From NCBI RefSeq assembly GCF_040403615.1, contig NZ_JBBAKG010000021.1, positions 1 through 64,000 on the forward strand: a stretch of DNA of 64,000 nucleotides, written 5' to 3'. The notes beneath the pieces are model-generated. The model was not told the origin of the DNA. It saw only the letters and a list, made by a program, of their open reading frames with translations, and did not search any database. The translations under genes and the position numbers were made by a program. The stretch comes from Haliscomenobacter sp040403615. GTDB lineage: Bacteria; Bacteroidota; Bacteroidia; Chitinophagales; Saprospiraceae. Positions 17,606 through 26,125 of the stretch are shown in pieces. Numbering within the stretch: position 1 is the first letter of the stretch; each line of letters opens with the position of its first letter.

Positions 17606-18775
17606 ATGTATAGTCTGGTCTTTAAAAAATCTTTTTCACACAATGGTTCACACTCGTCATTGTGGATGAAGTTTATCGGGAATGAAACCATTATGGCGGA
17701 TGGTGGTGTGTTGTGTCGGTACAACAAGGGAGAACTGGTTCCAATCTATCAATTTGATCGAAACATCTACTTGATGCAAGTGGCGCAGCATGTTCTTCAT
17801 ATATTGTTGTATGAACCGAATCAATTCTTTCTATGGCGTTTTGATGGTTCATTACCTGAATTCAGTTCAACTGAACTACAGATTTACTATGAAAATAGTA
17901 AATCTGAATTTGGTTCATATTTTATTAAGCATCCAGATTCACCTAGAGAAATCGGCATTTTTGATTTTAAAAAAAATTGTCCTTTATTTAAAGGAGAAAA
18001 AAAGAGTAGCTACATTATAGCTAATGGAAATTTGTTTTTAAGTTTAGCTTCCAATGATTTGCTGGTATATAGGTTTTCGGATGCAGGTGATCAACTATGG
18101 AGCTGCCAGCTGCCCAATCGACCATTTTGGCAAGATAATACTGGACCTGATGAATTGATAAATGATAAAATAACTAAAATAATAGGTATACATAATGCCT
18201 TGATTTGGGTAGCTACCATGTCAGGCAGTATCTATGCTATAAATATCGACACTGGGAAAATTATTTACGGTGTCCAAAACCCTGATCAAGAACAAGTTAA
18301 AGACATTTGGAAGAAGAAGTTTTTGACTGGAAAAACTCAATATTCTCTTAAAGATGTGCCTAGTATTACAAAATCTGTGGAATTTGAAACGAGTGAATTT
18401 GATGCTAAGAATAACATGATTTTTGGGCTTTGGATGCAAAAATACTGGGAATTTGACGTTCACCGACCAAATGAATCTCTTCGTGTAGTAGACATGGGTG
18501 GTTATCTAAAACAAAAAAATTATCAATCGCTGGATTTTGTCTCTAATTCCTTACCTTTTGATGACGAATACATCTACACTTGTGAGAGCTATCAAGGTAT
18601 TATCGTTGCCATCAACAGGAAGACACTAGAAATTGACTGGTCATATGAAATTGACATAGAACCACAAGGATTGCTTCGGAAGATTTTAACAGTTTATTAC
18701 CACAACAATCAATTGTTTGTAGTAGACCGAGAAAACACCTTATATGTTTTTGAAAAAACAAATGCAAGCACATGA
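17606..18775 (+). CDS. Unknown protein with PQQ-like beta-propeller repeats
   Basis: A 389-residue protein with no signal peptide. Repeated strand motifs (WVATMSGSIYAINIDTGKIIYG near 205; GIIVAINRKTLEIDWSYE near 340; LFVVDRENTLYVFE at the end) match the PQQ/quinoprotein-like beta-propeller pattern, a scaffold used for binding partners. No ligand or catalytic residue can be named. The gene is visibly more AT-rich than its neighbours and lies between two copies of one hairpin repeat, suggesting transfer. An 84-base stretch of it (18434-18517) recurs at 20992-21075. The start is the first ATG; a TTG at 17594 is possible. Confidence 0.6.
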   Translation: MYSLVFKKSFSHNGSHSSLWMKFIGNETIMADGGVLCRYNKGELVPIYQFDRNIYLMQVAQHVLHILLYEPNQFFLWRFDGSLPEFSSTELQIYYENSKSEFGSYFIKHPDSPREIGIFDFKKNCPLFKGEKKSSYIIANGNLFLSLASNDLLVYRFSDAGDQLWSCQLPNRPFWQDNTGPDELINDKITKIIGIHNALIWVATMSGSIYAINIDTGKIIYGVQNPDQEQVKDIWKKKFLTGKTQYSLKDVPSITKSVEFETSEFDAKNNMIFGLWMQKYWEFDVHRPNESLRVVDMGGYLKQKNYQSLDFVSNSLPFDDEYIYTCESYQGIIVAINRKTLEIDWSYEIDIEPQGLLRKILTVYYHNNQLFVVDRENTLYVFEKTNAST

Positions 18776-18798
18776 AAAAACTTGAACTAGCGGGGTTG
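18774..18798. repeat. Right-arm fragment of the island repeat
   Basis: GAAAAAACTTGAACTAGCGGGG right at the stop codon of the propeller gene matches the right arms of the repeats at 17499-17569 and 20121-20194. No left arm is present. Confidence 0.5.
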
Positions 18799-18860
18799 AA
18801 GCGTTGTTGGGAGGAGCAACTTAGATTATGTGACACTTATAGCTCAAATACATCTACAAT

Positions 18861-19030
18861 CTTGTAACCCTCGACTTTAGTCGGGGGCTTAAGGCTACCC
18901 ACCTACTCACATCTAACTTCACTCCAGAGGCTTGCATCATGAAATGGTAAATGATGGAAACCTCTGGAAGGATGTTAGATGTGAAGGGTGAGTGCCCTTG
19001 AATCCACCCGTTGAAACGGGCGGTTACAAG
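18861..19030. repeat. 170-base multi-stem palindromic element (REP/MITE-like)
   Basis: The ends are CTTGTAACC and GGTTACAAG. Within are further inverted pairs: TCACATCTAAC (about 18908-18918) with GTTAGATGTGA (about 18973-18983), CCAGAGG with CCTCTGG (18924-18930, 18961-18967), and local hairpins CGACTTTAGTCG and CCCGTTGAAACGGG. Such hairpins recall the repeats mobilised by IS200/IS605-type tyrosine transposases, but no transposase is in the window. It occupies most of the 520-base gap after the propeller gene. Confidence 0.65.
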
Positions 19031-19089
19031 ATGATAGATGTGGTCAGTGTTATCTGCTGGTGCCTAGTCTTCTATCTTGAAATCTACAT

Positions 19090-19263
19090 CATTTGTCATT
19101 CCTCAAATTCTCATTTGAAACTCGTTTTCGGAGCGCTTCAAGTTCTTGTTTGAGCTGTTCGACTTCTTGTTTGGTGCGAGTTTTCTCTTGTTTGTCTGCA
19201 CTATCTTTTAAAAAACAAAAATCTTTTTTATTTTTGCCTGTGCTGGATGTTTTGCTAATCACC
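19090..19263 (-). pseudogene. Possible remnant encoding a coiled-coil tail
   Basis: A 57-codon minus-strand frame begins with GTG and ends in a heptad-like run (KQEVEQLKQELEALRKRV). Such tails occur at the C-terminus of nuclease-like proteins in this group. No catalytic domain precedes it, so if real it is a leftover 3' end. It sits in the gap before the Cys-cluster gene. Confidence 0.25.
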
Positions 19264-19295
19264 CTAAATTCCTAATTTTTTTAAAGCAAAACATC

Positions 19296-20096
19296 ATGTT
19301 AAACCCAGAGCTTGGATCTTACCAGCAGAACTTGCACTTCAAGCAAGCATTCAAGGACTTAGGCTTAAACCTAGCCGAAGTATTTGTATTCACTCCAATG
19401 GATTTGGACTTGGAAAACCGACGGCTGGCAAACCTATTGACTTTTGTAAAAAAGTACCAGCAATATGGCAGCCAGGAACTGATGGAATTGGAAAAGGGTG
19501 ATTATTGTTTTCCACCAATCTCGCCGGGCATTTCGCCGGAAAGTGATTGGTATCGCTTTGAATTGTGGCTACAGGGAGAACCCATTCGCAAAACCATCCG
19601 CGAGCAGATGCCCAGAATGTTTAAAGTCAAAAATCCAGCTGAGATCCCAGAAGCGGAGCTGGAAGCTGAATTGGAAAAACTGTTGGATGCAGTTGAACAA
19701 GCCGGATATGGGATCAGCCTCAATGAGGGAATTCCTGCTCGACTGGTGTACAAGGCAGTCGCGGAATGGATTGGAGAGGAATTTGAACTGAGCAGTCCAG
19801 GTAGTGGCGGTTGGTTTTTTGATGGCTGTAGCGGCTTTTGTCCCGATTGTATGCAACGCCCCTGGTGCGATACAGGACTCAATTGCTGTTGGTCAGAAGA
19901 CGAGGAAGCCGGCAAAATGTTCTTAATCGACGAGTTGAAGGATTATGTTTCGGCCAGTCCGCAGTCTTTGGCCATTTTGCAAGAGATTCAAGCGGAAAAG
20001 GATGCTTACATGGCCAAATTTATGGAAGAAAATAAAAATTCAAACATCACTGGCGTTGGAGATGATGATGAGGACTGGAGGGTGAAACGGAATTGA
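19296..20096 (+). CDS. Unknown protein with a six-cysteine cluster
   Basis: A 266-residue protein without a signal peptide or membrane segment. It has an acidic helical region (about 110-135) and then a compact cluster at about 178-198, where six cysteines fall in some 22 residues (CxxxCxxC, CxxxxxCC). This looks like a metal site or iron-sulfur centre, but I do not recognise the family. The tail is acidic and probably disordered. The gene has ordinary GC content, unlike its neighbours in the island. The start is the first ATG after an A-rich leader. Confidence 0.6.
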   Translation: MLNPELGSYQQNLHFKQAFKDLGLNLAEVFVFTPMDLDLENRRLANLLTFVKKYQQYGSQELMELEKGDYCFPPISPGISPESDWYRFELWLQGEPIRKTIREQMPRMFKVKNPAEIPEAELEAELEKLLDAVEQAGYGISLNEGIPARLVYKAVAEWIGEEFELSSPGSGGWFFDGCSGFCPDCMQRPWCDTGLNCCWSEDEEAGKMFLIDELKDYVSASPQSLAILQEIQAEKDAYMAKFMEENKNSNITGVGDDDEDWRVKRN

Positions 20097-20120
20097 AAGG
20101 AGTACTCTTGATTCAATACC

Positions 20121-20194
20121 CGCTTATTCAAGTCTTTCCCCATGTACCAGCGTCATGCTATGAAAGGTAACGGGGAAGACTTGAACTAGTGGGG
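20121..20194. repeat. Accessory-island hairpin repeat, copy B
   Basis: TTCAAGTCTTTCCCC (about 20126-20140) pairs with GGGGAAGACTTGAA (about 20172-20185). It matches copy A at 17499-17569 over its length with scattered substitutions and again precedes an unknown low-GC gene. Confidence 0.7.
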
Positions 20195-20218
20195 AAATCA
20201 AGCCATAAATCTAAGCAC

Positions 20219-20956
20219 ATGAAAACAAGAGTCGTAGCTTCAATTGTCGACGTAAATCAGTATGCTATTTTTACTTTTTTCACTTCAATATGCTTTCTTC
20301 TGCTTTTCTGTAAGAACGGCGTAGCTGAATTGGTTAGTTCAAGTAAGAAGGAAAAGATATTGTACCATCCGGCAATTTTTTTGAAACCAGTTAAAGAAAT
20401 AGACAGTATGGAGGTCAAAGAAATCTTTGATTATAAAAAGAATAATGATTCAATTCATAAGTTTTCATATGGAGATGGGTTTAACTATGTACTTTTACAA
20501 AAAAAAGTTAAAGACTGGTGGGATTATTACCCATATTTGGACCTTAATAATTTAAAACATCCAATTAATAAAGAATATATACCCAGCCCTGGCCTTGTCA
20601 TATGTTGCATTAGATATAGATTAAGTCCTGATGAAGACATGATTTTTTTCTACTATTTTGGTGATATGGTAAGTTCAACTAGGCTCACACCAGATTTAGT
20701 TATTAGCAAGTTTGATGGAAAATCTAAAAAATATAATGTTATTTTCTCAGGCAATCATTTTGAATATAAAACAGAAGATTTTGGGGAATATAAAGGCAAT
20801 TTTTATTTTCTCAATGACTACGGAAGAGAACGAGTGGATGTTTACAAATATATGAAGGGTCGATTTGAACAAGATGCTACACGTAAAATAATTTTGAAAG
20901 ACTCCGCAGGAGTCGGCGTTCGTTTTATTGATTGGGATAAAACGCTTTGGCCTTAA
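20219..20956 (+). CDS. Unknown membrane-anchored protein
   Basis: A 245-residue protein with one N-terminal hydrophobic segment (about residues 15-35) that may be a signal anchor. The remainder looks extracytoplasmic and is rich in Tyr, Lys and Asp. The first ATG is used; a GTG at 20189 would place the start inside the hairpin repeat. Base composition is distinctly AT-rich, with many AAA and AAT codons, which fits recent acquisition. I do not recognise the family. A hairpin at 20962-20992 follows the stop closely. Confidence 0.55.
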   Translation: MKTRVVASIVDVNQYAIFTFFTSICFLLLFCKNGVAELVSSSKKEKILYHPAIFLKPVKEIDSMEVKEIFDYKKNNDSIHKFSYGDGFNYVLLQKKVKDWWDYYPYLDLNNLKHPINKEYIPSPGLVICCIRYRLSPDEDMIFFYYFGDMVSSTRLTPDLVISKFDGKSKKYNVIFSGNHFEYKTEDFGEYKGNFYFLNDYGRERVDVYKYMKGRFEQDATRKIILKDSAGVGVRFIDWDKTLWP

Positions 20957-20962
20957 ATGCCA

Positions 20963-20992
20963 ATTCTATAACTCACTCCGTGAGGTATAGAA
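20963..20992 (+). terminator. Hairpin after the membrane-anchored unknown
   Basis: ATTCTATAACTCAC and GTGAGGTATAGAAT form a 14-position stem with one mismatch around TCC. There is no T tract, so termination is only possible. Confidence 0.35.
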
Positions 20993-21075
20993 TGCAAAAA
21001 TTCTGGGAATTTGACGTTAACCGACCAAATGAATCTCTTCGTGTAGTAGACATGGGTGGTTATCTAAAACAAAAA
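20992..21075 (+). pseudogene. 84-base duplicate fragment of the propeller gene
   Basis: Identical to 18434-18517 apart from two substitutions. It would encode QKFWEFDVNRPNES and the following VVDMGGYLKQK. Similarity stops abruptly on both sides, 10 bases before the end of the lipid kinase gene. It is a remnant of a second copy of that gene or of a copied segment. Confidence 0.75.
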
Positions 21076-21084
21076 GCTCCATCC

Positions 21085-22011
21085 TCAACTCGGCACAATC
21101 ACCCGAATAGCATTCTCCAGAATCGTAAACTCCGCCGGGCATTCGCCCAAAAACTCTCCATCGGCTTCCAAATACACTTTTTCATTTGCTGCGGACTCTA
21201 CCACAATGCTTTTGGCCTGGTGCAAAGTAACCTTGCGGTGGCCACCAATCGTACCTGCATAAAACCTCGGCGTACTGAGAATTACATCCCATTTGGGGAT
21301 TTTGCCCGCAATGGTCAAGCCCAATAAGCCATCATCAGGGATCGCTTGGGGCACAAATTGCATGCCTCCACCCGAAAATTTACAGATGCCAATGTTGATG
21401 GTGTAACAAAATTCCTGAATCGACTGGCCGTTGAAGGTGATTTTGCAAGCCAGTGGCTGAAAGCGAAACAAACAGCGTAAAATCCACCAAAGGTAAACAA
21501 AACGATTTTGGGCACTGACCTGGTTGTCGTTCATGGTTTTGACCACAAACGCATCGTAGCACAAGCCCGCCACATTGGTGAAATAACGCTGGGATTGTTG
21601 CCCATTCGTCCAATAACTGGCCATGCCAAGATCCTGCAAGCGACTGGATGAAGTAAACAACTGGGGCAGCCATTCGCGCCAATTGGCAGGGATGCCATAC
21701 GTCCGAATCCAGTCATTCCCGGTGCCTACGGGCAGCAATCCGTACTGCACTTCGGTGGCTGGAACGATATTTTGCAGCATCAACCCATTGATCACTTCGT
21801 GATTGGTGCCATCTCCGCCTATTGCAATGATGTGGCGGTAGCCGATAGATAGGGCTTCCTGCACCATCGTGATGGCATGACCAGGGCCGATGGTAAAATT
21901 GGAAACAAAATCGATGGATAGCTTATAGAGTTCTGCTTCAATGGAAGGCCAGAGCTTTTTGACCAGGCCTCCGCCAGCAGCCGGATTTGCAATGATGAAC
22001 CAATTGGGCAT
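21085..22011 (-). CDS. Diacylglycerol/sphingosine kinase-family lipid kinase
   Basis: A 308-residue protein of the DAGK catalytic family (YegS/DgkB/BmrU type). It begins with the nucleotide-binding IIANPAAGGG and has the family signature IIAIGGDGTNHEVING (about residues 78-93) and LLPVGTGNDWIRT. Such enzymes phosphorylate diacylglycerol or related lipids at the membrane surface and help recycle phospholipid head groups. The C-terminal beta-sandwich domain is complete. It is divergent from the RsiV-like lipoprotein gene. Confidence 0.9.
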   Translation of the reverse strand: MPNWFIIANPAAGGGLVKKLWPSIEAELYKLSIDFVSNFTIGPGHAITMVQEALSIGYRHIIAIGGDGTNHEVINGLMLQNIVPATEVQYGLLPVGTGNDWIRTYGIPANWREWLPQLFTSSSRLQDLGMASYWTNGQQSQRYFTNVAGLCYDAFVVKTMNDNQVSAQNRFVYLWWILRCLFRFQPLACKITFNGQSIQEFCYTINIGICKFSGGGMQFVPQAIPDDGLLGLTIAGKIPKWDVILSTPRFYAGTIGGHRKVTLHQAKSIVVESAANEKVYLEADGEFLGECPAEFTILENAIRVIVPS

Positions 22012-22147
22012 GTATAGGTATTAGGTTGTAATCGATTTCAAACTGAAATTTGAACCAAGCTCTTAATTTTTGTGAAAATAATTGCAATAAGCGCCTACTT
22101 TTCGTACTTTATTCGAGAATTTTGCGGCAAATTAACCAACTGAAACC

Positions 22148-22984
22148 ATGTTCAAATCCGCATACCGCCTGTTTACGCTTGCCACACTATTGATCGCCTT
22201 TTCCAACTGCCAACCACAAAAGCCTGAAATTGAGGAAAAGACAGCACCTGTGTTCAGGTACAAAAAAGAGCAACACCATTTTTCCAAAGCTTCGGAAGGC
22301 TGCAAAACAGATTCAAACGAATGTGCCATTGTGGCCATGAATTACCCGCAGTTTAAGGAAGAGGGTGCCGTTTTTGCCCGCATCAATGATTCCATTTTGC
22401 ACTACGTGAAAGCTTCGTTGACTTTCGAAGATGAAAAGTTGAACAATGATATGGATCTGGATGCGCTGGGCAATCGCTTTATCCAGGACTACAACGAGTA
22501 TTCTGCCGAAGCCAAAACCCGCGCAGAAGAAGACAACTCCGAATTGTTCATCACGCCCTGGAACATCGAAACCGATGGCGCCGTCATTTTTGAATCGCCC
22601 AAAGCAGTTTCCATCCGGCTCGATGAATACGCCTACACCGGAGGTGCGCACCCCAATAGCAACACCAGTTTGTTTGTGTTCAACACCAGTACGGGAAAAC
22701 CGATCAGATTGAAAGATCTGCTGAAAAATCAGGCTAAATTGGAACGCTTGGTCGAGCAAAAATTCCGCGAAACCCACGAATTGGCGCCCAACGCCAACCT
22801 CAACGACAAAGGGTTCTTCTGGGAAGGCAAATTTCAACTCCCTGCCAACATTGGCATTGTAGCCGAAGGGATGCTGTTCTTTTACAATTCTTACGAAATT
22901 GCCGCCTATGCTGTCGGCCCAACCGGTTTTGTGTTGAGCTGGGAAGAACTGGGTACATCAATTGACACCAACAAACTGAAATAA
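22148..22984 (+). CDS. RsiV-like lipoprotein (DUF4163/DUF3298)
   Basis: A 278-residue lipoprotein. The lipobox cysteine follows a signal peptide (LIAFSNC, Cys21). The mature part has the DUF4163 (PdaC-like) region followed by DUF3298, with the hallmark YTGGAHPNSN and the G-x-I/P-R-L-K-D-L stretch near residue 180. Related domains occur in the anti-sigma factor RsiV, which binds lysozyme, and in PdaC, a peptidoglycan deacetylase. No sigma factor is adjacent, so the role here is open. The glycosyltransferase gene starts 6 bases later, suggesting cotranscription. Confidence 0.85.
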   Translation: MFKSAYRLFTLATLLIAFSNCQPQKPEIEEKTAPVFRYKKEQHHFSKASEGCKTDSNECAIVAMNYPQFKEEGAVFARINDSILHYVKASLTFEDEKLNNDMDLDALGNRFIQDYNEYSAEAKTRAEEDNSELFITPWNIETDGAVIFESPKAVSIRLDEYAYTGGAHPNSNTSLFVFNTSTGKPIRLKDLLKNQAKLERLVEQKFRETHELAPNANLNDKGFFWEGKFQLPANIGIVAEGMLFFYNSYEIAAYAVGPTGFVLSWEELGTSIDTNKLK

Positions 22985-22990
22985 GCGAGC

Positions 22991-24670
22991 ATGTCGAAAC
23001 CACAGATCGCTTGGACTTTTCCTTTGTTTTTGGGCTTTTGGATGCTCCTGAATGTGCTACAAGCCACCTTCACCTCGTTGGATCCAGACGAAGCCTACTA
23101 CTGGGTTTATGCCCAAAACCTGGACTGGGGCTATTTTGACCATCCACCTGCGGTGGCCTTGATGATCAAAATCGGTACTCTGCTGCTTCCCGGTACATTG
23201 GGACTGCGCTTTCTGGTGGTTTTGGCCAATGCGTTGACCTTGCTGGTCATCTGGGATCTGGCCGACCGCCCCCAGCGTGGTCGCAGTGTGTATGTCTTGC
23301 TTGCGTTGATGGTGGCCATGCCTTTTTTGCATTTGTACGGGTTTATCACTACCCCTGATGCCCCCTTGATGTTGTTTACGGCCTTGTTTTTTTGGGCCTA
23401 CCGTCGGTTTTTGGCGCAGCCCAATTTAGCGTCTGCGGTATGGTGGGCGTTCATTATGGCGGCCTTGTTGTACAGCAAGTACCACGGTATTTTGTTGATC
23501 TTTTTTACGGTGTTGTCCAATTTGCGCTTGTTTCGCAATCCCTGGTTTTACCTGGCTGGCTTTTTGGGGGCTTTGCTGTTTTTGCCACATTTGTATTGGC
23601 AATACAGCCATGATTTTCCGTCGTTTCGCTACCACCTTAAAGGTCGCAACGATGTATACGAACTGAAGTATACCACTACTTACCTGCTCAATCAGTTGGT
23701 GATTTTTTCTCCTTTGCTGGTTCCTTCCATCGCGCTGGCATTTTTAAGGTTGCGGTTTGGAACCCCAATTTTGCGCGCTTATCGCCTGGTTGTTTTGGGC
23801 TTTTGGGCGTTTTTTTTGTGGAGTACCACCAAAGGCCACGTTGAGCCGCAATGGACTGCTATTCTGTCTATTCCGCTGGTGTTGCTCTTGTTTGCCTATG
23901 CGCAACAAAAAAGCTTTTCATCCAAAACCGTGATTGGTTTGGGGCTTGCTTCAGGAGGTTTATTGCTGCTTACCCGGCTTGCCCTGGTTTATATGATTGG
24001 CCCTTTGGGCAAAGACTTCAATAATCAGGGCTGGATCGATCAGGTACAGCAAAAGGCAGGCACAACGCCCGTTCTTTTTCACAATACCTACCGCAGCCCG
24101 GCGCTTTACGCCTTTTATACCGGCGAAAAAGCCTATGAACTGACCACGGCACAGTACCGCAAAAGCCAGTACGACCTCTGGAACGACGAAGTGGATTTGC
24201 AGGGCAAAAAGGTTTACCTGGTCATGCACGGCGATACCTACTGCACGCAATGCGACAGTTTGAATTTTGGAAGAAATAAAATGCTGGGCCTGGAACTCAA
24301 GGATTTTCAGGTAGTTGAGAAAATTACCCTGGAAGTGCTGGATGCGCCCCAATCGGCAGTAGCTGGAGATTCGATTTCCGTTCGGGTGAAACTGCACAAT
24401 CCTTACCCTTTTTCAATTGATCCTCAGCGGGGGACTTATGCGGTGAAACCAGGAGTGGCCTTTCACCGACAGGGGCAAGTGCTGTGGGTAGAAGATTGTA
24501 CCTCCAATCAGCCTTTGGGGATCTGGAAATCTGGCAAGGACTATATTCTGGAATTAAAATGCCGTACTCCGCTTGAATTTAAGGGCAAGCTGGATTTGGT
24601 GTTCGGTTTGCGGTACGCCAATTTACAGCCCACTTTGGCGGGTGAGGCAGTTGAATTGCTGATAAAATAA
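22991..24670 (+). CDS. Glycosyltransferase family 39 (ArnT/PMT-like) membrane protein
   Basis: A 559-residue polytopic membrane enzyme with about ten helices over its first 340 residues and a soluble extracytoplasmic C-terminal part. The first periplasmic loop has the acidic motif LDPDEAYYW and then YFDHPP, typical of GT39/GT83 transferases that use polyprenyl-phosphate sugars. Relatives add mannose to proteins or aminoarabinose to lipid A. The acceptor here is unknown. It is coupled to the RsiV-like lipoprotein gene by a 6-base spacer, so both probably act in the envelope. Confidence 0.85.
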   Translation: MSKPQIAWTFPLFLGFWMLLNVLQATFTSLDPDEAYYWVYAQNLDWGYFDHPPAVALMIKIGTLLLPGTLGLRFLVVLANALTLLVIWDLADRPQRGRSVYVLLALMVAMPFLHLYGFITTPDAPLMLFTALFFWAYRRFLAQPNLASAVWWAFIMAALLYSKYHGILLIFFTVLSNLRLFRNPWFYLAGFLGALLFLPHLYWQYSHDFPSFRYHLKGRNDVYELKYTTTYLLNQLVIFSPLLVPSIALAFLRLRFGTPILRAYRLVVLGFWAFFLWSTTKGHVEPQWTAILSIPLVLLLFAYAQQKSFSSKTVIGLGLASGGLLLLTRLALVYMIGPLGKDFNNQGWIDQVQQKAGTTPVLFHNTYRSPALYAFYTGEKAYELTTAQYRKSQYDLWNDEVDLQGKKVYLVMHGDTYCTQCDSLNFGRNKMLGLELKDFQVVEKITLEVLDAPQSAVAGDSISVRVKLHNPYPFSIDPQRGTYAVKPGVAFHRQGQVLWVEDCTSNQPLGIWKSGKDYILELKCRTPLEFKGKLDLVFGLRYANLQPTLAGEAVELLIK

Positions 24671-24707
24671 ATTGTTTGCCGCAGGGAGGTGTTTTTATTT
24701 CACGCAG

Positions 24708-24780
24708 ATTTCGCACAGATTGAAGCGCAGATTTTCGCAGAAAAAATCTGTGTAGAATCTGCGCTTCAATCTGCGCGAAA
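24708..24780. repeat. CGCAGATT-family hairpin
   Basis: Perfect 18-base arms (24716-24733 and 24756-24773) within a region rich in CGCAGATT words. A relative of the hairpin at 38443-38679. It lies between convergent genes and may serve as a bidirectional terminator. Confidence 0.6.
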
Positions 24781-24809
24781 AAAAAATGTCCAGATAATCG
24801 CCCGAAGTA

Positions 24810-26090
24810 TTATTCAAAAAATGGAATCCCGGGAATCGCATATTTTTTCATCCCTTCCTCGTTGATTTCTACCCCAATTCCTGGCTTTTCAGACACGGTG
24901 ATGAAGCTGTTTTGCACCCATTCTCCTTCGTAATGCACAATTTCTTTGAACATGGGTTGGGTGTGGAAATAGGATTGCCACTCCAAAATCAAGAAATTGG
25001 GTACGGAAGCACAAACATGTGCTGACGCCATTGCGCCCAAGAATGAAGCGACCATATGCGGCGCAAAAGGCACATAATACAAATTGGCCAGGTTGGCAAT
25101 GCGCTGCCCTTCGCCCAAGCCACCTGCTTTTTGCAGGTCGGGCATCACAATATCCACTGCACCGATTTCCAACAACCTTCTGAATCCATGCGCCAGGTAA
25201 TGGTTTTCTCCGGCACAAATGGGCGTGCTGGACGATTCGCTGATCAACTTGTAGGCTTCCGCGTTTTCGGCGGGGATGGGTTCTTCCAGCCACATCAGGT
25301 TCAAGGGCTCCAATAGCTTGGCTACGGCCTGACCAGTCACCGCATCGTACCTGCCGTGCATGTCTACACAGATGTCGATGTTGGGACCCACTGCGGCTCT
25401 GGCTGCTGCAATCTGGTCGTACATGCGTTTGAGTTCTCCGTGGCTGGCTGTCCAGTTGTAGGCGTCGTATTTGTTGGGGTCATTGGCTTGGTCCAGGTCA
25501 AATTTGAGGGCATTGAATCCCATTTTGACGGCATTTGTTGCGGCATCAGCAAAGTCTTTGGGAGTCGGCAAATTTCTTTGGTAAAGCGCTGTATCACAAT
25601 AGACCCTGACTTTATCGCGAAATTTTCCACCCAAAAGCTGATAAACAGGTAAGTTCAAGGCTTTTCCAGCCAGATCCCATAGGGCAGTTTCAATGGCAGA
25701 AAGCACCGCAATATACATACCCGATTGTGCACCCTGAAAAAAACCAGATCGGCGGATGTCTTCAAACAGCCGATGCACATTCAAGGGGCTTTTGCCCTTG
25801 ATTCTTTCTCCAAAGTTTTTGACCAGGTGATAAGTGCCCGGGATGGCGTCTACGCCTTCGCCGCAGCCCCAGATGTCTTGATTGGTGTATATTTTGACAA
25901 AAAGACTGCCGCGGATGTAGCCACATTTCACCTCGGTGATTTTTAGGTCGGCAGGAGAGGAGGCTTTGGGGATGTTATCGATGGCAGTTTCATAGCCTTT
26001 TCCAAAGGCAGACAAGGAAACCATCGGGGTCAAAGCCGTAGCTATTGCGGCTTTGGATATAAAGGATCTTCTGGATGTAGGTTTTGACAT
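24810..26090 (-). CDS. Exported mandelate racemase/enolase-superfamily enzyme
   Basis: A 426-residue enolase-superfamily protein. The N-terminus carries a twin-arginine-type signal (SRRSFISKAA followed by a hydrophobic stretch), so it is probably exported folded. The barrel has LKFDLD, metal ligands Asp in DICVDMHGR, Glu in MWLEEPIP and Glu in CAGENHYL, and a late His in PFAPHM. That set resembles galactonate/gluconate dehydratases, which dehydrate sugar acids to 2-keto-3-deoxy acids. The RraA-like gene lies upstream with a 35-base gap, so they form an operon. Confidence 0.85.
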   Translation of the reverse strand: MSKPTSRRSFISKAAIATALTPMVSLSAFGKGYETAIDNIPKASSPADLKITEVKCGYIRGSLFVKIYTNQDIWGCGEGVDAIPGTYHLVKNFGERIKGKSPLNVHRLFEDIRRSGFFQGAQSGMYIAVLSAIETALWDLAGKALNLPVYQLLGGKFRDKVRVYCDTALYQRNLPTPKDFADAATNAVKMGFNALKFDLDQANDPNKYDAYNWTASHGELKRMYDQIAAARAAVGPNIDICVDMHGRYDAVTGQAVAKLLEPLNLMWLEEPIPAENAEAYKLISESSSTPICAGENHYLAHGFRRLLEIGAVDIVMPDLQKAGGLGEGQRIANLANLYYVPFAPHMVASFLGAMASAHVCASVPNFLILEWQSYFHTQPMFKEIVHYEGEWVQNSFITVSEKPGIGVEINEEGMKKYAIPGIPFFE

Positions 26091-26125
26091 GATTGAAAGG
26101 TTTTAAAAGTGGCGAAAAGGGGAGA

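Noticed and set aside
18861..19030. CRISPR array or tRNA-like structure
   Set aside because: The repeats are inverted, not regularly spaced direct repeats, and no cloverleaf with conserved T-arm bases can be formed.
17499..20194. Integron cassette array with attC sites
   Set aside because: The hairpins lack the GTTRRRY core and the paired R/L boxes of attC sites, and no integrase is in the window.
20947..21327. Plus-strand frame that includes the 84-base propeller fragment
   Set aside because: Only the fragment resembles a protein. The remainder is antisense to the lipid kinase gene.
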